A stretch of 38,548 nucleotides of DNA from Legionellales bacterium (GCA_026125385.1 JAHCLG010000022.1:1-38548), one strand, 5' to 3'. Positions 24,882-34,477 are shown, numbered from the stretch's first letter. The notes: a model not told the origin generated them from the sequence alone. Translations and numbers: made by a program.

Positions 24882-25241
24882 CTAACACAAACTCTGAATA
24901 AGGATCACCGACCAGCAGATTATCGCATTCACTATAGTCAGCATTACTGCTGCCGAGCCTAAATCTTTGGCTTTCGCCGACAGAGGATGATGATCGAGGC
25001 TGATGCGATTAATCACAGTTTCGATCGCCGAATTGATTAATTCGACAATTAGTATTAATAAAAGACTCATCATTAAAAGAGCAAATTGCCAAGGATGTTG
25101 GCTCACCATAATTGCAACGGGAGTTAGCACGATAAAAATAATTAATTCCCAACAAAAGGCGCGCTCACGGATGGCATGCTGTAATCCCTGCCAAGAATAC
25201 CGAGTTGCACGCCACAAGGGTTGAATTATTTTTTTTAGCAT
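24882..25241 (-). CDS. dgkA: Diacylglycerol kinase
   Basis: 119 aa. An integral inner-membrane enzyme that phosphorylates diacylglycerol to phosphatidate, recycling lipid from membrane-derived oligosaccharide synthesis. The amphipathic N-terminus, RERAFCWE (catalytic-region glutamate) and three membrane helices are present. The signature VELINSAIETVINRIS holds the two conserved glutamates, and LSAKAKDLGSAAV follows. Its ATG directly abuts the gcvPB stop, so it is the last gene of the gcv operon. That placement is not seen in E. coli and suggests no metabolic link to glycine cleavage. Confidence 0.92.
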   Translation of the reverse strand: MLKKIIQPLWRATRYSWQGLQHAIRERAFCWELIIFIVLTPVAIMVSQHPWQFALLMMSLLLILIVELINSAIETVINRISLDHHPLSAKAKDLGSAAVMLTIVNAIICWSVILIQSLC

Positions 25242-26696
25242 TTATTCGGCCTGTGACTTCCACACTAAATCCAAATCGCGCGCGGCTTTGACATCGTCTA
25301 AGCGTTTAACCGGCAGCGTATGCGGTGCCGTTTTAACGAGCTGTGGATTTTCTTGAATTTCTTGACGAATGATTTTTAATACGTCCACCAAGCGATCCAG
25401 AGTTTGTTTGCTTTCTGTTTCCGTGGGTTCAATCAATAAACATTCTGGAACTAACAACGGAAAATACATGGTAGGCGCGTGAATGCCGTAATCCAATAAA
25501 CGTTTGGCAATATCGGTGGCGGTGATCCCAAATTGTTTTGCTTCTTTTTGCACGGTAATAATAAATTCGTGACTGGCGCGACGTAAGGGATAGGCTAAAC
25601 GATAGCCCAGTTCTTGCAATTTTTTTTGTAAATAATTCGCGTTTAAGGTCGCAAACTCGGCGACCCGCGTCATGCCTTCGGCGCCGAGTAATCGCGCATA
25701 AGCATAGGCTCTTAATAAAATTCCAGCATTTCCCATGAAACACGATAAACGACCAATGCTTTCAGGAAAATCTTTTTTTTCTGACCAAACTAATTTATTG
25801 TCTTGGTTAATTACAAAAGGTAACGGTAAAAAGGGTTTTAATCGCGCAGCCACTGCCACGGGGCCTGCTCCAGGTCCGCCTCCGCCGTGTGGAGTTGCAA
25901 AGGTTTTATGAAGATTCATGTGCATGACATCAAATCCCATATCACCCGGACGCACTTTACCTAAAATGGCATTTAAATTTGCCCCGTCGTAATACAATAA
26001 ACCTCCTGCTTCGTGAATAATTTTTGCAATTTCGGTAATGTTGCGATCAAATACCCCTAGCGTGGAAGGATTGGTTAACATAATCCCAGCGGTATTGGGA
26101 CCTACCGCGGCTTTTAACGCATCGACATCGACATCGCCCGTGCTCGAGGTGGGAATTTCACGAACTTTTAACCCACAGCACACGGCACTAGCAGGGTTGG
26201 TGCCATGAGCAGCATCAGGCACTAACATTTCCACCCGATGATGATCACCGCGCGCCCGATGATAAGCCGCAATCATCGCGACTCCCGCAAATTCACCTTG
26301 CGCACCCGCCATCGGTGCCAGCGACACCGCGGCCATGCCAGTAACATCGGCAAGAATCGTTTGTAGTTCATATAAACACTGTAAAAAACCTTGGCTTGAA
26401 TTTTCGTGCGCGAGTGGATGACGATTTAAAAAACCAGGCAGTGATGCAAGACGATGAACACCGCGTGGATTATATTTCATCGTGCATGAACCTAGCGGAT
26501 AAAAATTGGTATCGATCGAAAAATTTTTACGTGATAGCTGAGTAAAATGACGCACCACTTCTAATTCAGATAATTCTGGTAATACTAATTTATTTTTGCG
26601 CAACAGTGCTGCCGGTATAGCGTTACTCACGGGTGGCTTCCCAGGTAATTGCGCATGAGCTTGACGATTAGGTTGAGATTTTTCAAAAATTAACAT
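25242..26696 (-). CDS. gcvPB: Glycine dehydrogenase (decarboxylating) subunit 2
   Basis: 484 aa, the C-terminal half of the P-protein. It carries the PLP-binding lysine in [17 protein letters not shown], with [12 protein letters not shown] and the [13 protein letters not shown] segment forming the cofactor pocket. With GcvPA it decarboxylates glycine and passes the aminomethyl group to lipoyl-GcvH. The split two-gene form differs from the single GcvP of E. coli and is the type found in Legionella-like and many Gram-positive bacteria. The start overlaps the gcvPA end by 7 nt. The C-terminal [17 protein letters not shown] is conserved. Confidence 0.95.
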   Translation of the reverse strand: MLIFEKSQPNRQAHAQLPGKPPVSNAIPAALLRKNKLVLPELSELEVVRHFTQLSRKNFSIDTNFYPLGSCTMKYNPRGVHRLASLPGFLNRHPLAHENSSQGFLQCLYELQTILADVTGMAAVSLAPMAGAQGEFAGVAMIAAYHRARGDHHRVEMLVPDAAHGTNPASAVCCGLKVREIPTSSTGDVDVDALKAAVGPNTAGIMLTNPSTLGVFDRNITEIAKIIHEAGGLLYYDGANLNAILGKVRPGDMGFDVMHMNLHKTFATPHGGGGPGAGPVAVAARLKPFLPLPFVINQDNKLVWSEKKDFPESIGRLSCFMGNAGILLRAYAYARLLGAEGMTRVAEFATLNANYLQKKLQELGYRLAYPLRRASHEFIITVQKEAKQFGITATDIAKRLLDYGIHAPTMYFPLLVPECLLIEPTETESKQTLDRLVDVLKIIRQEIQENPQLVKTAPHTLPVKRLDDVKAARDLDLVWKSQAE

Positions 26697-28090
26697 AATT
26701 CACTCGCTTGTTGATGTTGACCCTGAGAGATTTGCTGAATACTATTTTTTAACGCATTTACGTATTGATGAATATCCGCCTCGGTTTTGGTTTCTGTGGC
26801 ACACACCAAGAGGGCATTTTCTAATTGTGGATAATGTTCCGTTAAAGAACATCCCGCTTGGATATGGTGTTTCGCCATTTCGCGTAATACGGCATTAACA
26901 TCCACTGGCAATTGCACGGCAATTTCATGAAAAAACGGCGCATTAAATATTTTTTTCACGCCAGGTATCGTCATTAATTGAGTATGCAATAATTGCGTGT
27001 GATAATGAGAATATTCCGCAACTTGTTGCAACCCGGTTGGCCCTAATAAACTCATATAAATAGTCGCGGCAATTACCATTAAACCTTGATTGGTACAAAT
27101 ATTTGAAGTGGCTTTTGCGCGACGAATATGTTGCTCACGTGCTTGCAGAGTGAGTGCAAATCCAGGTTTACCATCACTGTCCACCGTACGCCCCACTAAA
27201 CGCCCAGGCATTTGCCGAACAAATTCTTTTTTACAACATAAAAAGCCAAAATAAGGACCACCCGAAGCCATTGGAATTCCCAACGGTTGTCCTTCACCAC
27301 AAGCAATATCCACTCCCTCTGCACCCCATTGCCCAGGTTCTTTTAAATATGCCATCACAATTGGATTTACCACACCAATACTCATACAATTTTGTTGCTT
27401 TGCCCAATCGGTTATAGCATCGACATTTTCGATAACGCCAAAAAAATTCGGTTGAGGAATAACAATTGCGCTAATATCGCGATCGTTAAATTGCTGCAAT
27501 TGTTGAGGATCAATTCTTCCCTGTGCAGGATCAAATTCCAGTTCAATAATGTGAATATTTTGCAAAGGTAAAATGGTATTTAATACTTCGCGATAATTAG
27601 GATGTAATGTTTTGGGAACAAGCACGGTGTGACTGGTGGATTTACGATTTGCGCGTAACGCCATTAATACGGCCTCAGACACGGCGGAAGCACCTTCATA
27701 TAATGAAGCATTGGATACTTCCATTCCCATTAAATTAGCCATCATGGTTTGATATTCATACATTAATTGCAAATTACCTTGGGAAGCTTCGGCTTGATAG
27801 GGTGTATAAGCCGTCATGAACTCTCCACGCGTGGTTAATTCCCAAACCGCAGCCGGAATGTGATGTTCATAACTTCCCGCACCAATAAAACATAATTGGT
27901 TATGATAAGTGTCTGCCCGTTGATTCATTAAGCGACTCAACTGCATTTCATTGATGCCTGGTGGCACTTGTTTTAATTGCTTTATTTTTAAGGCACTAGG
28001 AATTTCATCGAATAAATTTTCAATGTCATCAACACCAATTGCCGCAAGCATGCTCGCAATATCTTGCTCGGTATGGGGAATAAATGGCAT
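26690..28090 (-). CDS. gcvPA: Glycine dehydrogenase (decarboxylating) subunit 1
   Basis: 466 aa from the ATG at 28090; GAGGTGG stands 4 nt before it. An in-frame GTG six bases upstream lies within that ribosome-binding site and is not the start. [18 protein letters not shown] opens the P-protein N-terminal fold. Conserved are [36 protein letters not shown] and the [20 protein letters not shown] segment. It forms the heterotetrameric P-protein with GcvPB. The gap to gcvH is 57 nt; the genes are presumably one transcript. Confidence 0.95.
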   Translation of the reverse strand: MPFIPHTEQDIASMLAAIGVDDIENLFDEIPSALKIKQLKQVPPGINEMQLSRLMNQRADTYHNQLCFIGAGSYEHHIPAAVWELTTRGEFMTAYTPYQAEASQGNLQLMYEYQTMMANLMGMEVSNASLYEGASAVSEAVLMALRANRKSTSHTVLVPKTLHPNYREVLNTILPLQNIHIIELEFDPAQGRIDPQQLQQFNDRDISAIVIPQPNFFGVIENVDAITDWAKQQNCMSIGVVNPIVMAYLKEPGQWGAEGVDIACGEGQPLGIPMASGGPYFGFLCCKKEFVRQMPGRLVGRTVDSDGKPGFALTLQAREQHIRRAKATSNICTNQGLMVIAATIYMSLLGPTGLQQVAEYSHYHTQLLHTQLMTIPGVKKIFNAPFFHEIAVQLPVDVNAVLREMAKHHIQAGCSLTEHYPQLENALLVCATETKTEADIHQYVNALKNSIQQISQGQHQQASELC

Positions 28091-28147
28091 AACCACCTCA
28101 AATTAAAAAACCAAATACAATTAGCAGAGAAGAATCATCACGTCATT

Positions 28148-28540
28148 TTATTCTTCAGCATCAACCCGATCTTGATATTCATCTGCATCCAATAATTCAT
28201 TGACATCATCGATATCATCGACTTGCAATTGCAATATCCAACCGTCACCATAAGGATCTTGATTCACTAATTCGGGCGCATCGAGTAATTTATCGTTCAC
28301 GGCAATTACTTCACCTGTTAAGGGTGAATATAAATCAGAGGCTGCTTTAACGGATTCCACTACACCACATTCATCGCCGGCTTTAACGGTGCTACCGACT
28401 TCGGGTAATTCTACAAATACGAGATCACCTAATAAACATTGCGCGTTATCGGTAATTCCAACCGTAATGGTATTATCGTCGTCAACACGCACCCATTCGT
28501 GGGATTTGGTATATTTTAATTCGCTGGGAATTTCACTCAT
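28148..28540 (-). CDS. gcvH: Glycine cleavage system H protein
   Basis: 130 aa. It shuttles the aminomethyl intermediate on a lipoyl arm between P-, T- and L-proteins. The lipoylated lysine is K65 in [24 protein letters not shown] at the N-terminus and [13 protein letters not shown] near the C-terminus are standard. The last 25 residues are very acidic. AGGAG precedes the ATG. It lies 31 nt behind gcvT. Lipoate for K65 probably comes from the lipA encoded in this window. Confidence 0.96.
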   Translation of the reverse strand: MSEIPSELKYTKSHEWVRVDDDNTITVGITDNAQCLLGDLVFVELPEVGSTVKAGDECGVVESVKAASDLYSPLTGEVIAVNDKLLDAPELVNQDPYGDGWILQLQVDDIDDVNELLDADEYQDRVDAEE

Positions 28541-28571
28541 TATTTATTTCTCCTATGAGTCTCTCTATGAA

Positions 28572-29660
28572 TTACACTAAAATTTTTCCATGACGCACAA
28601 AAGGAGGTTTCACTACTTTTGCTGCCACTAATTTTCCACGGATTTCCACTGCACAGGTTTCAACGGTTTCTACCGGCACCCGCGCTAAGGCAATGGCTTT
28701 ATTGATGGTGGGTGAAAAACTACCGCTGGTGGTTTCACCTTCGCCAATTCCAGGAACAACGACGGTTTGATGATTACGCAACACGCCACGATCTTGTAAT
28801 ACCAAACCAACGAGTTTGCGCGTGACACCAGTTTGCCGAATTTTATTTAAGGCTTCGCGCCCAATAAAATCTCGATCAGTGGGTTCCCAGGCAATAGTCC
28901 ACGCTAAATTCGATTCTAAAGGATGAGTGGTTTCATCCATATCCACACCATATAAATTTAATCCTGCTTCTAAACGCAAGGTATCTCTTGCTCCTAAACC
29001 CGCAGGTTGTACCTTATTTTTTATTAAGGCTTGCCAGAATCCAACGGCTTGGTGATTAGGTAACATAATTTCGAAACCATCTTCGCCGGTATAACCCGTA
29101 CGTGCCACCATCCAATCTTCTGACTGCGCAGAATAAAAAGGTTTTAATTCCATGACCTGAATATTTTCGACAAATTGATTCAGTACTTGAGAAACAATTT
29201 CGCGCGCATTAGGCCCTTGCACGGCAAGCATGGAGAGATCGGTACGTTCTTTTATGGTGACCGAAAATTCAGGCGCATGTTGGTTAAGCCAGGCTAAATC
29301 TTTATCGTGAGTACCAGCATTGACGATGAGGCGATAGTGATTCGGCGAGCAGTAATACACAATTAAATCATCAATAATGCCCGCATGTTCGTTTAACATA
29401 ACACCGTATAGGGCTTTGCCAGTCTCAGTTAATCGACTCACGTCATTCGCTATGAGTTTACGCAAAAAAGCTTGAGCTTGTTCGCCCATAATATCCACGA
29501 TGGTCATGTGAGAAACATCGAACACACCGGCAAATTCACGCACGCGTTGATGTTCTTCTAATTGTGAACCATAATGCAAGGGCATTGACCAACCAGCAAA
29601 ATCCACGATTTTTCCGCCAGCGCGCTGGTGTTCGTCATATAATATTGTCCACTTAGCCAT
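28572..29660 (-). CDS. gcvT: Aminomethyltransferase, glycine cleavage T protein
   Basis: 362 aa. It transfers the methylene group from aminomethyl-lipoyl-GcvH to tetrahydrofolate, releasing ammonia. The start is the ATG at 29660, preceded by AGGAG with 5-nt spacing; a longer in-frame extension upstream runs through the promoter and is rejected. The protein opens with LYDEHQRAGGKIVDFAGWSM, continues with GVFDVSHM and VARTGYTGEDGFEIM (folate pocket) and ends with the SGSFSPTINKAIALARV barrel. It is the first gene of gcvT-H-PA-PB-dgkA. Confidence 0.95.
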   Translation of the reverse strand: MAKWTILYDEHQRAGGKIVDFAGWSMPLHYGSQLEEHQRVREFAGVFDVSHMTIVDIMGEQAQAFLRKLIANDVSRLTETGKALYGVMLNEHAGIIDDLIVYYCSPNHYRLIVNAGTHDKDLAWLNQHAPEFSVTIKERTDLSMLAVQGPNAREIVSQVLNQFVENIQVMELKPFYSAQSEDWMVARTGYTGEDGFEIMLPNHQAVGFWQALIKNKVQPAGLGARDTLRLEAGLNLYGVDMDETTHPLESNLAWTIAWEPTDRDFIGREALNKIRQTGVTRKLVGLVLQDRGVLRNHQTVVVPGIGEGETTSGSFSPTINKAIALARVPVETVETCAVEIRGKLVAAKVVKPPFVRHGKILV

Positions 29661-29684
29661 AACCACTCCTTCAACGAAAAACCG

Positions 29685-29713
29685 ATTATACCTAAAAGCG
29701 TTTAGGAAACGAA
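29685..29713 (-). promoter_or_regulatory. gcvT operon promoter with palindrome in the spacer
   Basis: On the minus strand a perfect TATAAT (29690 to 29685) lies 25 nt before the gcvT ATG. A poor -35 TTCGTT sits 17 nt upstream. The spacer contains the inverted repeat CCTAAA-n4-TTTAGG (29691-29706), placed where a repressor or MerR-type factor could act. The leader is under 25 nt, leaving no room for a glycine riboswitch. Confidence 0.5.
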
Positions 29714-29737
29714 GATCGTAATTATAATGCCAATTAA

Positions 29738-29913
29738 GAGCTGAAAGAACATTATGAAGCAACCCGTAATTCAAAAGGGTTAGAAATGTTGAAGCATTTT
29801 CGCCGTGGGCTTGGCGACACATTCATTTTTTGGGGCACTACCTTTTTTCGGATGATCGAAAGATAGATATTGATCAAATAATTAAAGCATTTCTGGCTAA
29901 ACAAAAGGACTAA
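29738..29913 (+). pseudogene. Possible gene debris upstream of higBA
   Basis: Two protein-like reading frames follow one another with a frame change. One reads LKEHYEATRNSKGLEMLKHF and on to a TAG at 29864-29866. The other, one frame away, ends in DIDQIIKAFLAKQKD at a TAA (29911-29913). Neither has a start with a ribosome-binding site. They may be remnants of one small decayed gene, but no family is recognised. Confidence 0.2.
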
Positions 29914-29915
29914 AT

Positions 29916-30047
29916 TTGACGCCCTACGGATATACAATCAAAGATTTCGACGATTCTGGGTTACTACCCCAAACAAGAAACAATACAATTAAATTAATGA
30001 GCAACAGAAAAAACCAGACTATTTTGGCGGGATGGTTTGTAGCGTGA
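29916..30047 (+). CDS. Possible small protein, TTG start, before higBA
   Basis: 43 aa (begins MTPYGYTIKDFDDSGLLPQ). AAGGA (29905-29909) stands 6 nt before the TTG, which is good spacing. The C-terminus LAGWFVA is hydrophobic. It lies directly in front of the higB promoter and could instead be the tail of the decayed gene next to it. No homologous family is recognised. Confidence 0.25.
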   Translation: MTPYGYTIKDFDDSGLLPQTRNNTIKLMSNRKNQTILAGWFVA

Positions 30048-30065
30048 TGCGCCATATGCTATAAT
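30037..30065 (+). promoter_or_regulatory. higBA promoter
   Basis: TTGTAG (30037-30042), a 17-nt spacer and TATAAT (30060-30065) preceded by TGC (extended -10). The predicted start near 30072 touches the higB ATG at 30073, and no ribosome-binding site precedes it. CATAT/ATATG half-sites flank the -10. Confidence 0.55.
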
Positions 30066-30072
30066 GTAAAAT

Positions 30073-30351
30073 ATGATCAAATCATGGAAACATAAAGGAC
30101 TCAAACAATTTTACGAAACCAGCAGCAAGTCAGGGATTAATCCCGATCATGCTAAACGGCTTACGATGATCATTCAGTTGCTTGATGCCGCTGAAGAGCC
30201 GGAAATGATGAATTTACCCGGATTGAGTTTCCATAAATTACAAGGACAATTAGCCGATTTTTATTCGGTCAAGGTGAATGGTAATTGGCGCGTTATTTTT
30301 AAATTTGAAGGTAAAGATGCCATTTTAGTGGATTACGTTGACTATCATTAA
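30073..30351 (+). CDS. higB: HigB-type toxin (RelE/ParE superfamily mRNA interferase)
   Basis: 92 aa, standard HigB length. MIKSWKHKGLKQFYETSSKS is the canonical HigB opening. DHAKRLTMIIQLLDAA, FHKLQGQLADFYSVKVNGNW and RVIFKFEGKDAILVDYVDYH complete the RelE-like fold, with the C-terminal tyrosine and histidine that HigB toxins keep. Known role: ribosome-dependent mRNA cleavage, neutralised by HigA. Toxin-before-antitoxin order is typical of higBA. The pair interrupts the gcv/ubi synteny, which implies insertion of the cassette. Confidence 0.9.
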   Translation: MIKSWKHKGLKQFYETSSKSGINPDHAKRLTMIIQLLDAAEEPEMMNLPGLSFHKLQGQLADFYSVKVNGNWRVIFKFEGKDAILVDYVDYH

Positions 30352-30370
30352 TCAACATGAGGTATTAATT

Positions 30371-30658
30371 ATGATTAATAAACCGCTTCATCCCGGCGAG
30401 ATTGTCAGAGAGGTGTGTGTGGAAAACACGGGGCTATCTGTGACCGAAGCTGCTCAAAAACTCGGCGTTGATCGAACGACGTTTTCTCGTCTTATCAATG
30501 GTCATGCTGGGATCAGTGCCGAAATGGCGGTGAGATTATCCATTGCGTTGGATTCATCTCCTATACTTTGGTTAAATTTGCAGCGCGATTATGATTTATG
30601 GAAGGCTGAAAAACGTCGTAAAAAGTTACAAGTCTCTAAATTGGGCGATGCCGCTTAA
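30371..30658 (+). CDS. higA: HigA-type antitoxin (XRE helix-turn-helix)
   Basis: 95 aa from the ATG at 30371, preceded by GAGG; a TTG-initiated extension overlapping higB is not needed. The protein opens with MINKPLHPGEIVREVCVENT, the standard HigA start. The XRE helix-turn-helix follows (VTEAAQKLGVDRTTFSRLIN). LDSSPILWLNLQRDYDLWKA closes the domain, with a basic tail. HigA binds HigB and represses the higBA promoter. The start lies 19 nt past the higB stop. Confidence 0.92.
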   Translation: MINKPLHPGEIVREVCVENTGLSVTEAAQKLGVDRTTFSRLINGHAGISAEMAVRLSIALDSSPILWLNLQRDYDLWKAEKRRKKLQVSKLGDAA

Positions 30659-30747
30659 AATCCATGTGACGTAGAAGTAAATAAACATGAGTACTAACGC
30701 AAGAAAGCACTTTTAGGTGATCCTACCCTTTATTTCAAGATACAGGG

Positions 30748-31950
30748 TTATTTTGCTAATTTTGGTAAATCTCCGCGTAAACCCATGGCAGATTTCATAA
30801 TATGATTTTTTACAAATCCCACTTTATTTATCGAGGATAAACCGTAGTTTCTGATAAAGTCTAAACCTGGGATATCATTACTGAATAACTGTTTAAATCC
30901 TTCCATTGCGGCTATCATTAACCAATTATGACCTTTGCGCCAACGTTCATAACGACGTAAATTATTAATGCTGGCAAAATCACGCTGGGTTTGATGATTG
31001 GTAATAATGATTTCTGCTAAACAAGCAGCATCTAATAATCCCAAATTTACGCCTTGACCTGCTAAGGGATGAATGGTGTGACTGGCATCGCCAATTAACG
31101 CTAAGCGATTTTTTACATAACATTTAGCATGACGCATCACTAAGGGAAATTTTCGTCGTTCACTGCAACTGAGGGCGCTGCCTAAGCGTTGCTGAAACGC
31201 GTGAGTTAATTCCTGATTAAATTGTTCATCGTTTAATTGCATTAATTCATCGGCGCGTTGTGGGATACACGACCACACAATCGACGTAACACTAGGCTTG
31301 TTTAAGGGTAAATGCGCGAGCGGCCCTGTATTTAAAAAACGCTGCCTCGCGGTTTGTTGATGCGGTAATTCATTTTCAATTGTTGCCACAATCGCTTCTT
31401 GTCCATAGCCCCAAGTGGTTAAATCGATATGAGCTTGTTGACGCACCCATGAATGCGCGCCATCGGCGGCAATAATTAATTTAGCCGTTAATTTGCGTTG
31501 TTCACTGCTGGTTAATTCCACATGGTCACTAAAGATTGCTAAATTTTCTAATTGGAGTGGTGTTAATAAGCTGACATTACCATTAAATTGCAATTCTTCT
31601 AATAGTGATTTTACGATCACGGAATTTTCAATAATATGACCTAAATGCGGTTGCGCAATTTCGTTGGCGGAAAAATGAATGTCACCTGTTTTATCCCACA
31701 CCTGCATATGACGAAAAGGACTTAAACGATATTTTTCGATGGTTGACCAAATATTCAAATGTTTAAAGATATTTTCTGAAGCAAGCGTAATGGCACTGAC
31801 ACGCAAATCATAGTTATCAGGATTAAATTGCGGATGCAATGGTTGCGTATCAATCACAGCAATGCGTAAATCCTGTTGTGCAAGCATGGCAGCACAGCTT
31901 AATCCCACAATGCCCGCACCGACAATAATAATATCAAAATTGGTTTTCAT
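30748..31950 (-). CDS. ubiI: FAD-dependent ubiquinone-biosynthesis monooxygenase, UbiI/VisC
   Basis: 400 aa. IIIVGAGIVGLSCAAML is the FAD dinucleotide-binding loop. IIAADGAHSWVR is the middle DG motif. GDASHTIHPLAGQGVNLGLLD is the third FAD motif and also the UbiH/COQ6 family signature. Family enzymes hydroxylate the ring of octaprenylphenol intermediates; UbiI makes the C5 hydroxylation. UbiI rather than UbiF is chosen by position directly after ubiH, as in E. coli. The ATG overlaps the ubiH stop by 4 nt. UbiF-like specificity cannot be excluded from sequence. Confidence 0.85.
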   Translation of the reverse strand: MKTNFDIIIVGAGIVGLSCAAMLAQQDLRIAVIDTQPLHPQFNPDNYDLRVSAITLASENIFKHLNIWSTIEKYRLSPFRHMQVWDKTGDIHFSANEIAQPHLGHIIENSVIVKSLLEELQFNGNVSLLTPLQLENLAIFSDHVELTSSEQRKLTAKLIIAADGAHSWVRQQAHIDLTTWGYGQEAIVATIENELPHQQTARQRFLNTGPLAHLPLNKPSVTSIVWSCIPQRADELMQLNDEQFNQELTHAFQQRLGSALSCSERRKFPLVMRHAKCYVKNRLALIGDASHTIHPLAGQGVNLGLLDAACLAEIIITNHQTQRDFASINNLRRYERWRKGHNWLMIAAMEGFKQLFSNDIPGLDFIRNYGLSSINKVGFVKNHIMKSAMGLRGDLPKLAK

Positions 31951-33176
31951 GCGAGTTGCTCCAAAGGAATACCTAATGCTAATGGGGGTAAAATTTGTGT
32001 TTCACCTAATCCAAATTGAATGATTTTTTTGCGCACGAGGGGCAATATGTCGGCGCTTAACACGCCGAAATTACGCACGATATTAAGTGGTAAACAATCG
32101 GATAAAAATAGTGTGGCTAAGGTATCGGTCGCTTTGACAAAATGCTGTTGATCGTTAACGCGTGATTTTTCATATTGATTTAACATAGCTTCATTGCCAA
32201 TTTCGTTTTGATTTTTTACAGCTTGAGCAATACTATCGGCAAGCCACGCGCAATCTCGCAAACCTAAATTAAACCCTTGCGCCGCAATGGGATGCAAAGT
32301 TTGCGCGGCATTTCCAATCAGTGCCACTCGTTTGGCAATGTGCTGTTGCGATTGAATACATTGCAAAGGAAATGCTTGGCGCTTTCCAATCCACGTAAAA
32401 CGCCCCACGCGATAACCAAAACGTTGTTGCAAAATCGTTAAAAATTCGTGATCGGGTAAATTAAAATACTGATCGCATTCTTGGCGTTTTACCGTAAACA
32501 CTAATGCCATTTGTTGTTCTTGCCAAGGCAATAAAGCGAGCGGACCTTGGTGAGTAAAACGCTCATACGCTGCAGCATTATGAAACTGATTTAATCCCAC
32601 GTTCGCTACAATAGCATTTTCATGATAATCGATGGTTGTGGTTGGAATATTCAATGTTTGACGGATAAAGGATTGCGTCCCATCGGCGGCAATAATTAAT
32701 TTTGCTCGCAGTGCATCGAGTTGATCATTTTTTTTAATGATCAAATTAGCGCAATGTTCGTCTATTTTTAAATCTTGCACACTAGCATGAGTAAATAAAG
32801 TGACATTTTTTTGTGAGAGCATTTTTTGATGTAGGATTTGCATGAAATAATCATTGGCAATCACATAACCAAATGCAGGTAAGGCGACTTCATTGGCATT
32901 TAAACTGATTTTTCCGAAATGTCCTGCTTGAGAAATATGAATGTGTCGAATCGGGCTGGCATATTGATTTAACTCCTCCCACGCATTTATCGAAGAAAAA
33001 ATGCGTTGTGAACTTAATGATAACGCGGTAATTCTGCGATCATTCGCCGGTGTCATTTTTATCGCATAATCACGGGCTTCTAACACGGCAATTTTTAATG
33101 GTAAATTTGCCAAGGCGCAAGCTAAGCTTGCGCCGATGTAACTTCCACCCACTATGACAATATCAAAATCATTCAT
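31947..33176 (-). CDS. ubiH: 2-octaprenyl-6-methoxyphenyl hydroxylase UbiH
   Basis: 409 aa. FAD loop IVIVGGSYIGASLACAL, IIAADGTQSFIRQ and the third motif GNAAQTLHPIAAQGFNLGLRD. The N-A-A-Q-T-L variant is characteristic of UbiH and separates it from UbiI and UbiF. It carries out the C1 hydroxylation of the ubiquinone ring. It overlaps pepP upstream and ubiI downstream by 4 nt each, so the three are translated as a coupled unit in the conserved ygfB-pepP-ubiH-ubiI operon. Confidence 0.9.
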   Translation of the reverse strand: MNDFDIVIVGGSYIGASLACALANLPLKIAVLEARDYAIKMTPANDRRITALSLSSQRIFSSINAWEELNQYASPIRHIHISQAGHFGKISLNANEVALPAFGYVIANDYFMQILHQKMLSQKNVTLFTHASVQDLKIDEHCANLIIKKNDQLDALRAKLIIAADGTQSFIRQTLNIPTTTIDYHENAIVANVGLNQFHNAAAYERFTHQGPLALLPWQEQQMALVFTVKRQECDQYFNLPDHEFLTILQQRFGYRVGRFTWIGKRQAFPLQCIQSQQHIAKRVALIGNAAQTLHPIAAQGFNLGLRDCAWLADSIAQAVKNQNEIGNEAMLNQYEKSRVNDQQHFVKATDTLATLFLSDCLPLNIVRNFGVLSADILPLVRKKIIQFGLGETQILPPLALGIPLEQLA

Positions 33177-34477
33177 GATCGCATTAATATTTCAATTTCA
33201 TTCACACTCTTAGGCACATCTTTAGTTAAGACATCACAGCCATTTTTAGTGACTAATACATCGTCTTCAATGCGCACGCCAATGTTCCACCATTTTTCAT
33301 CGACATTGTTCGCAGGAGAAATGTAGATCCCTGGTTCAACCGTGAAAATCATATTTTCTGCAAGAGGACGCCAGCCATTATTCAACTGATAAATTCCTAC
33401 ATCATGGACATCCATTCCCATCCAATGACTTAAGCGATGCATGTAAAATTGAAAATATGCCCGCGTTTCAATTAATTCATTTAATTCACCGTGCAATAAT
33501 CCTACATCGATTAAACCTTGTGTTAATAATTTTATAGCGCGTTCTTGTCCTGCATAGGCAGAAATGCCAGGTTTAATTGCTTCGATACAGGTTTTTTGCG
33601 TGTGTAATACAATTTCATAAATGGCTTGTTGCTCTTTGGAAAAACGGCCATTGGCAGGAAAGGTGCGCGTGATGTCGGAAGCATAAACTTGATATTCACA
33701 ACCAGCATCAATTAACACCATATCGCCATCTTGAATTTGGCGATTATTTTCACGGTAATGCAAAATACAACTATTTTCGCCACTCGCAACGATAGAGCTA
33801 TAGGCAACGTCCAAACAACCCGCTTTAGTAAATTCATAGATTAATTCTGCTTCGAGTTGATATTCAAACATTCCTGGTTGACACACTTGCATGGCTTTGC
33901 TGTGTGCGTGCGCGGAAATTTCGCAGGCACGGCGAATAATGGCGATTTCTTCGGGAGTTTTATACAGGCGCATTTCATGCAAAACAGTTTCAATATTAAT
34001 CATTTCTTTGGGAGCACCAACACCTGCACGCACTCGACTGCGCAATAGATTAACGCTGTTTAACAGGATATTTTCGATCACGGTATTGCGCCCAAAGGCA
34101 AAATACAACGTTTCTTTATTGATTAAAAAATCGGTGAGTTTTTCAGCGAGTTCATCAATCGAAAATGCTTGGTTGGCACCAAAGTCGCGGCAAGCACCTT
34201 CTTGGCCTGCGCGTCTGCCATTCCAAATTTCTTTTTCACGGTCGCGCGGTAAATTAAATAAAATAAATTCGCCTTCACTGCGACCGGGGATTAGCAAGGC
34301 TGCAGCTTTTTCTTCAGTAAATCCGGTTAAATAATAAAAATCACTGTTCACACGAAAACGGTATTCGGAATCGTGAGAACGAATTATTGCATCGCCTGAA
34401 TATAAAATAGCAATGCTGTTGGGTTTCATTTGTTGCATAAATTGTTGGCGACGCGCCGCAAAATCAATTTTCGACAT
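33173..34477 (-). CDS. pepP: Xaa-Pro aminopeptidase (aminopeptidase P II)
   Basis: 434 aa. An M24 metalloprotease that removes N-terminal residues before proline. The N-terminal creatinase-like domain has FRVNSDFYYLTGFTE. The dinuclear metal site is visible: LIDAGCEYQVYASDITRTF gives the two aspartates, MHRLSHWMGMDVHDVG the histidine region, FTVEPGIYI one glutamate and GVRIEDDVLVT the other. Length and motif order match E. coli PepP. It is between ygfB and ubiH, as in many gammaproteobacteria, and overlaps ubiH by 4 nt. Confidence 0.95.
   Translation of the reverse strand: MSKIDFAARRQQFMQQMKPNSIAILYSGDAIIRSHDSEYRFRVNSDFYYLTGFTEEKAAALLIPGRSEGEFILFNLPRDREKEIWNGRRAGQEGACRDFGANQAFSIDELAEKLTDFLINKETLYFAFGRNTVIENILLNSVNLLRSRVRAGVGAPKEMINIETVLHEMRLYKTPEEIAIIRRACEISAHAHSKAMQVCQPGMFEYQLEAELIYEFTKAGCLDVAYSSIVASGENSCILHYRENNRQIQDGDMVLIDAGCEYQVYASDITRTFPANGRFSKEQQAIYEIVLHTQKTCIEAIKPGISAYAGQERAIKLLTQGLIDVGLLHGELNELIETRAYFQFYMHRLSHWMGMDVHDVGIYQLNNGWRPLAENMIFTVEPGIYISPANNVDEKWWNIGVRIEDDVLVTKNGCDVLTKDVPKSVNEIEILMRS

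Noticed and set aside
29661-29822. N-terminal extension of gcvT and a glycine riboswitch upstream
   Set aside because: The extension crosses the TATAAT promoter and the family start is at 29660 with AGGAG. No paired glycine-aptamer pattern was found on the minus strand, and the leader is too short.
33891-34334. 147-codon ORF antisense to pepP
   Set aside because: It lies wholly inside a confident pepP gene on the other strand, has low-complexity basic composition and no supporting start signal.
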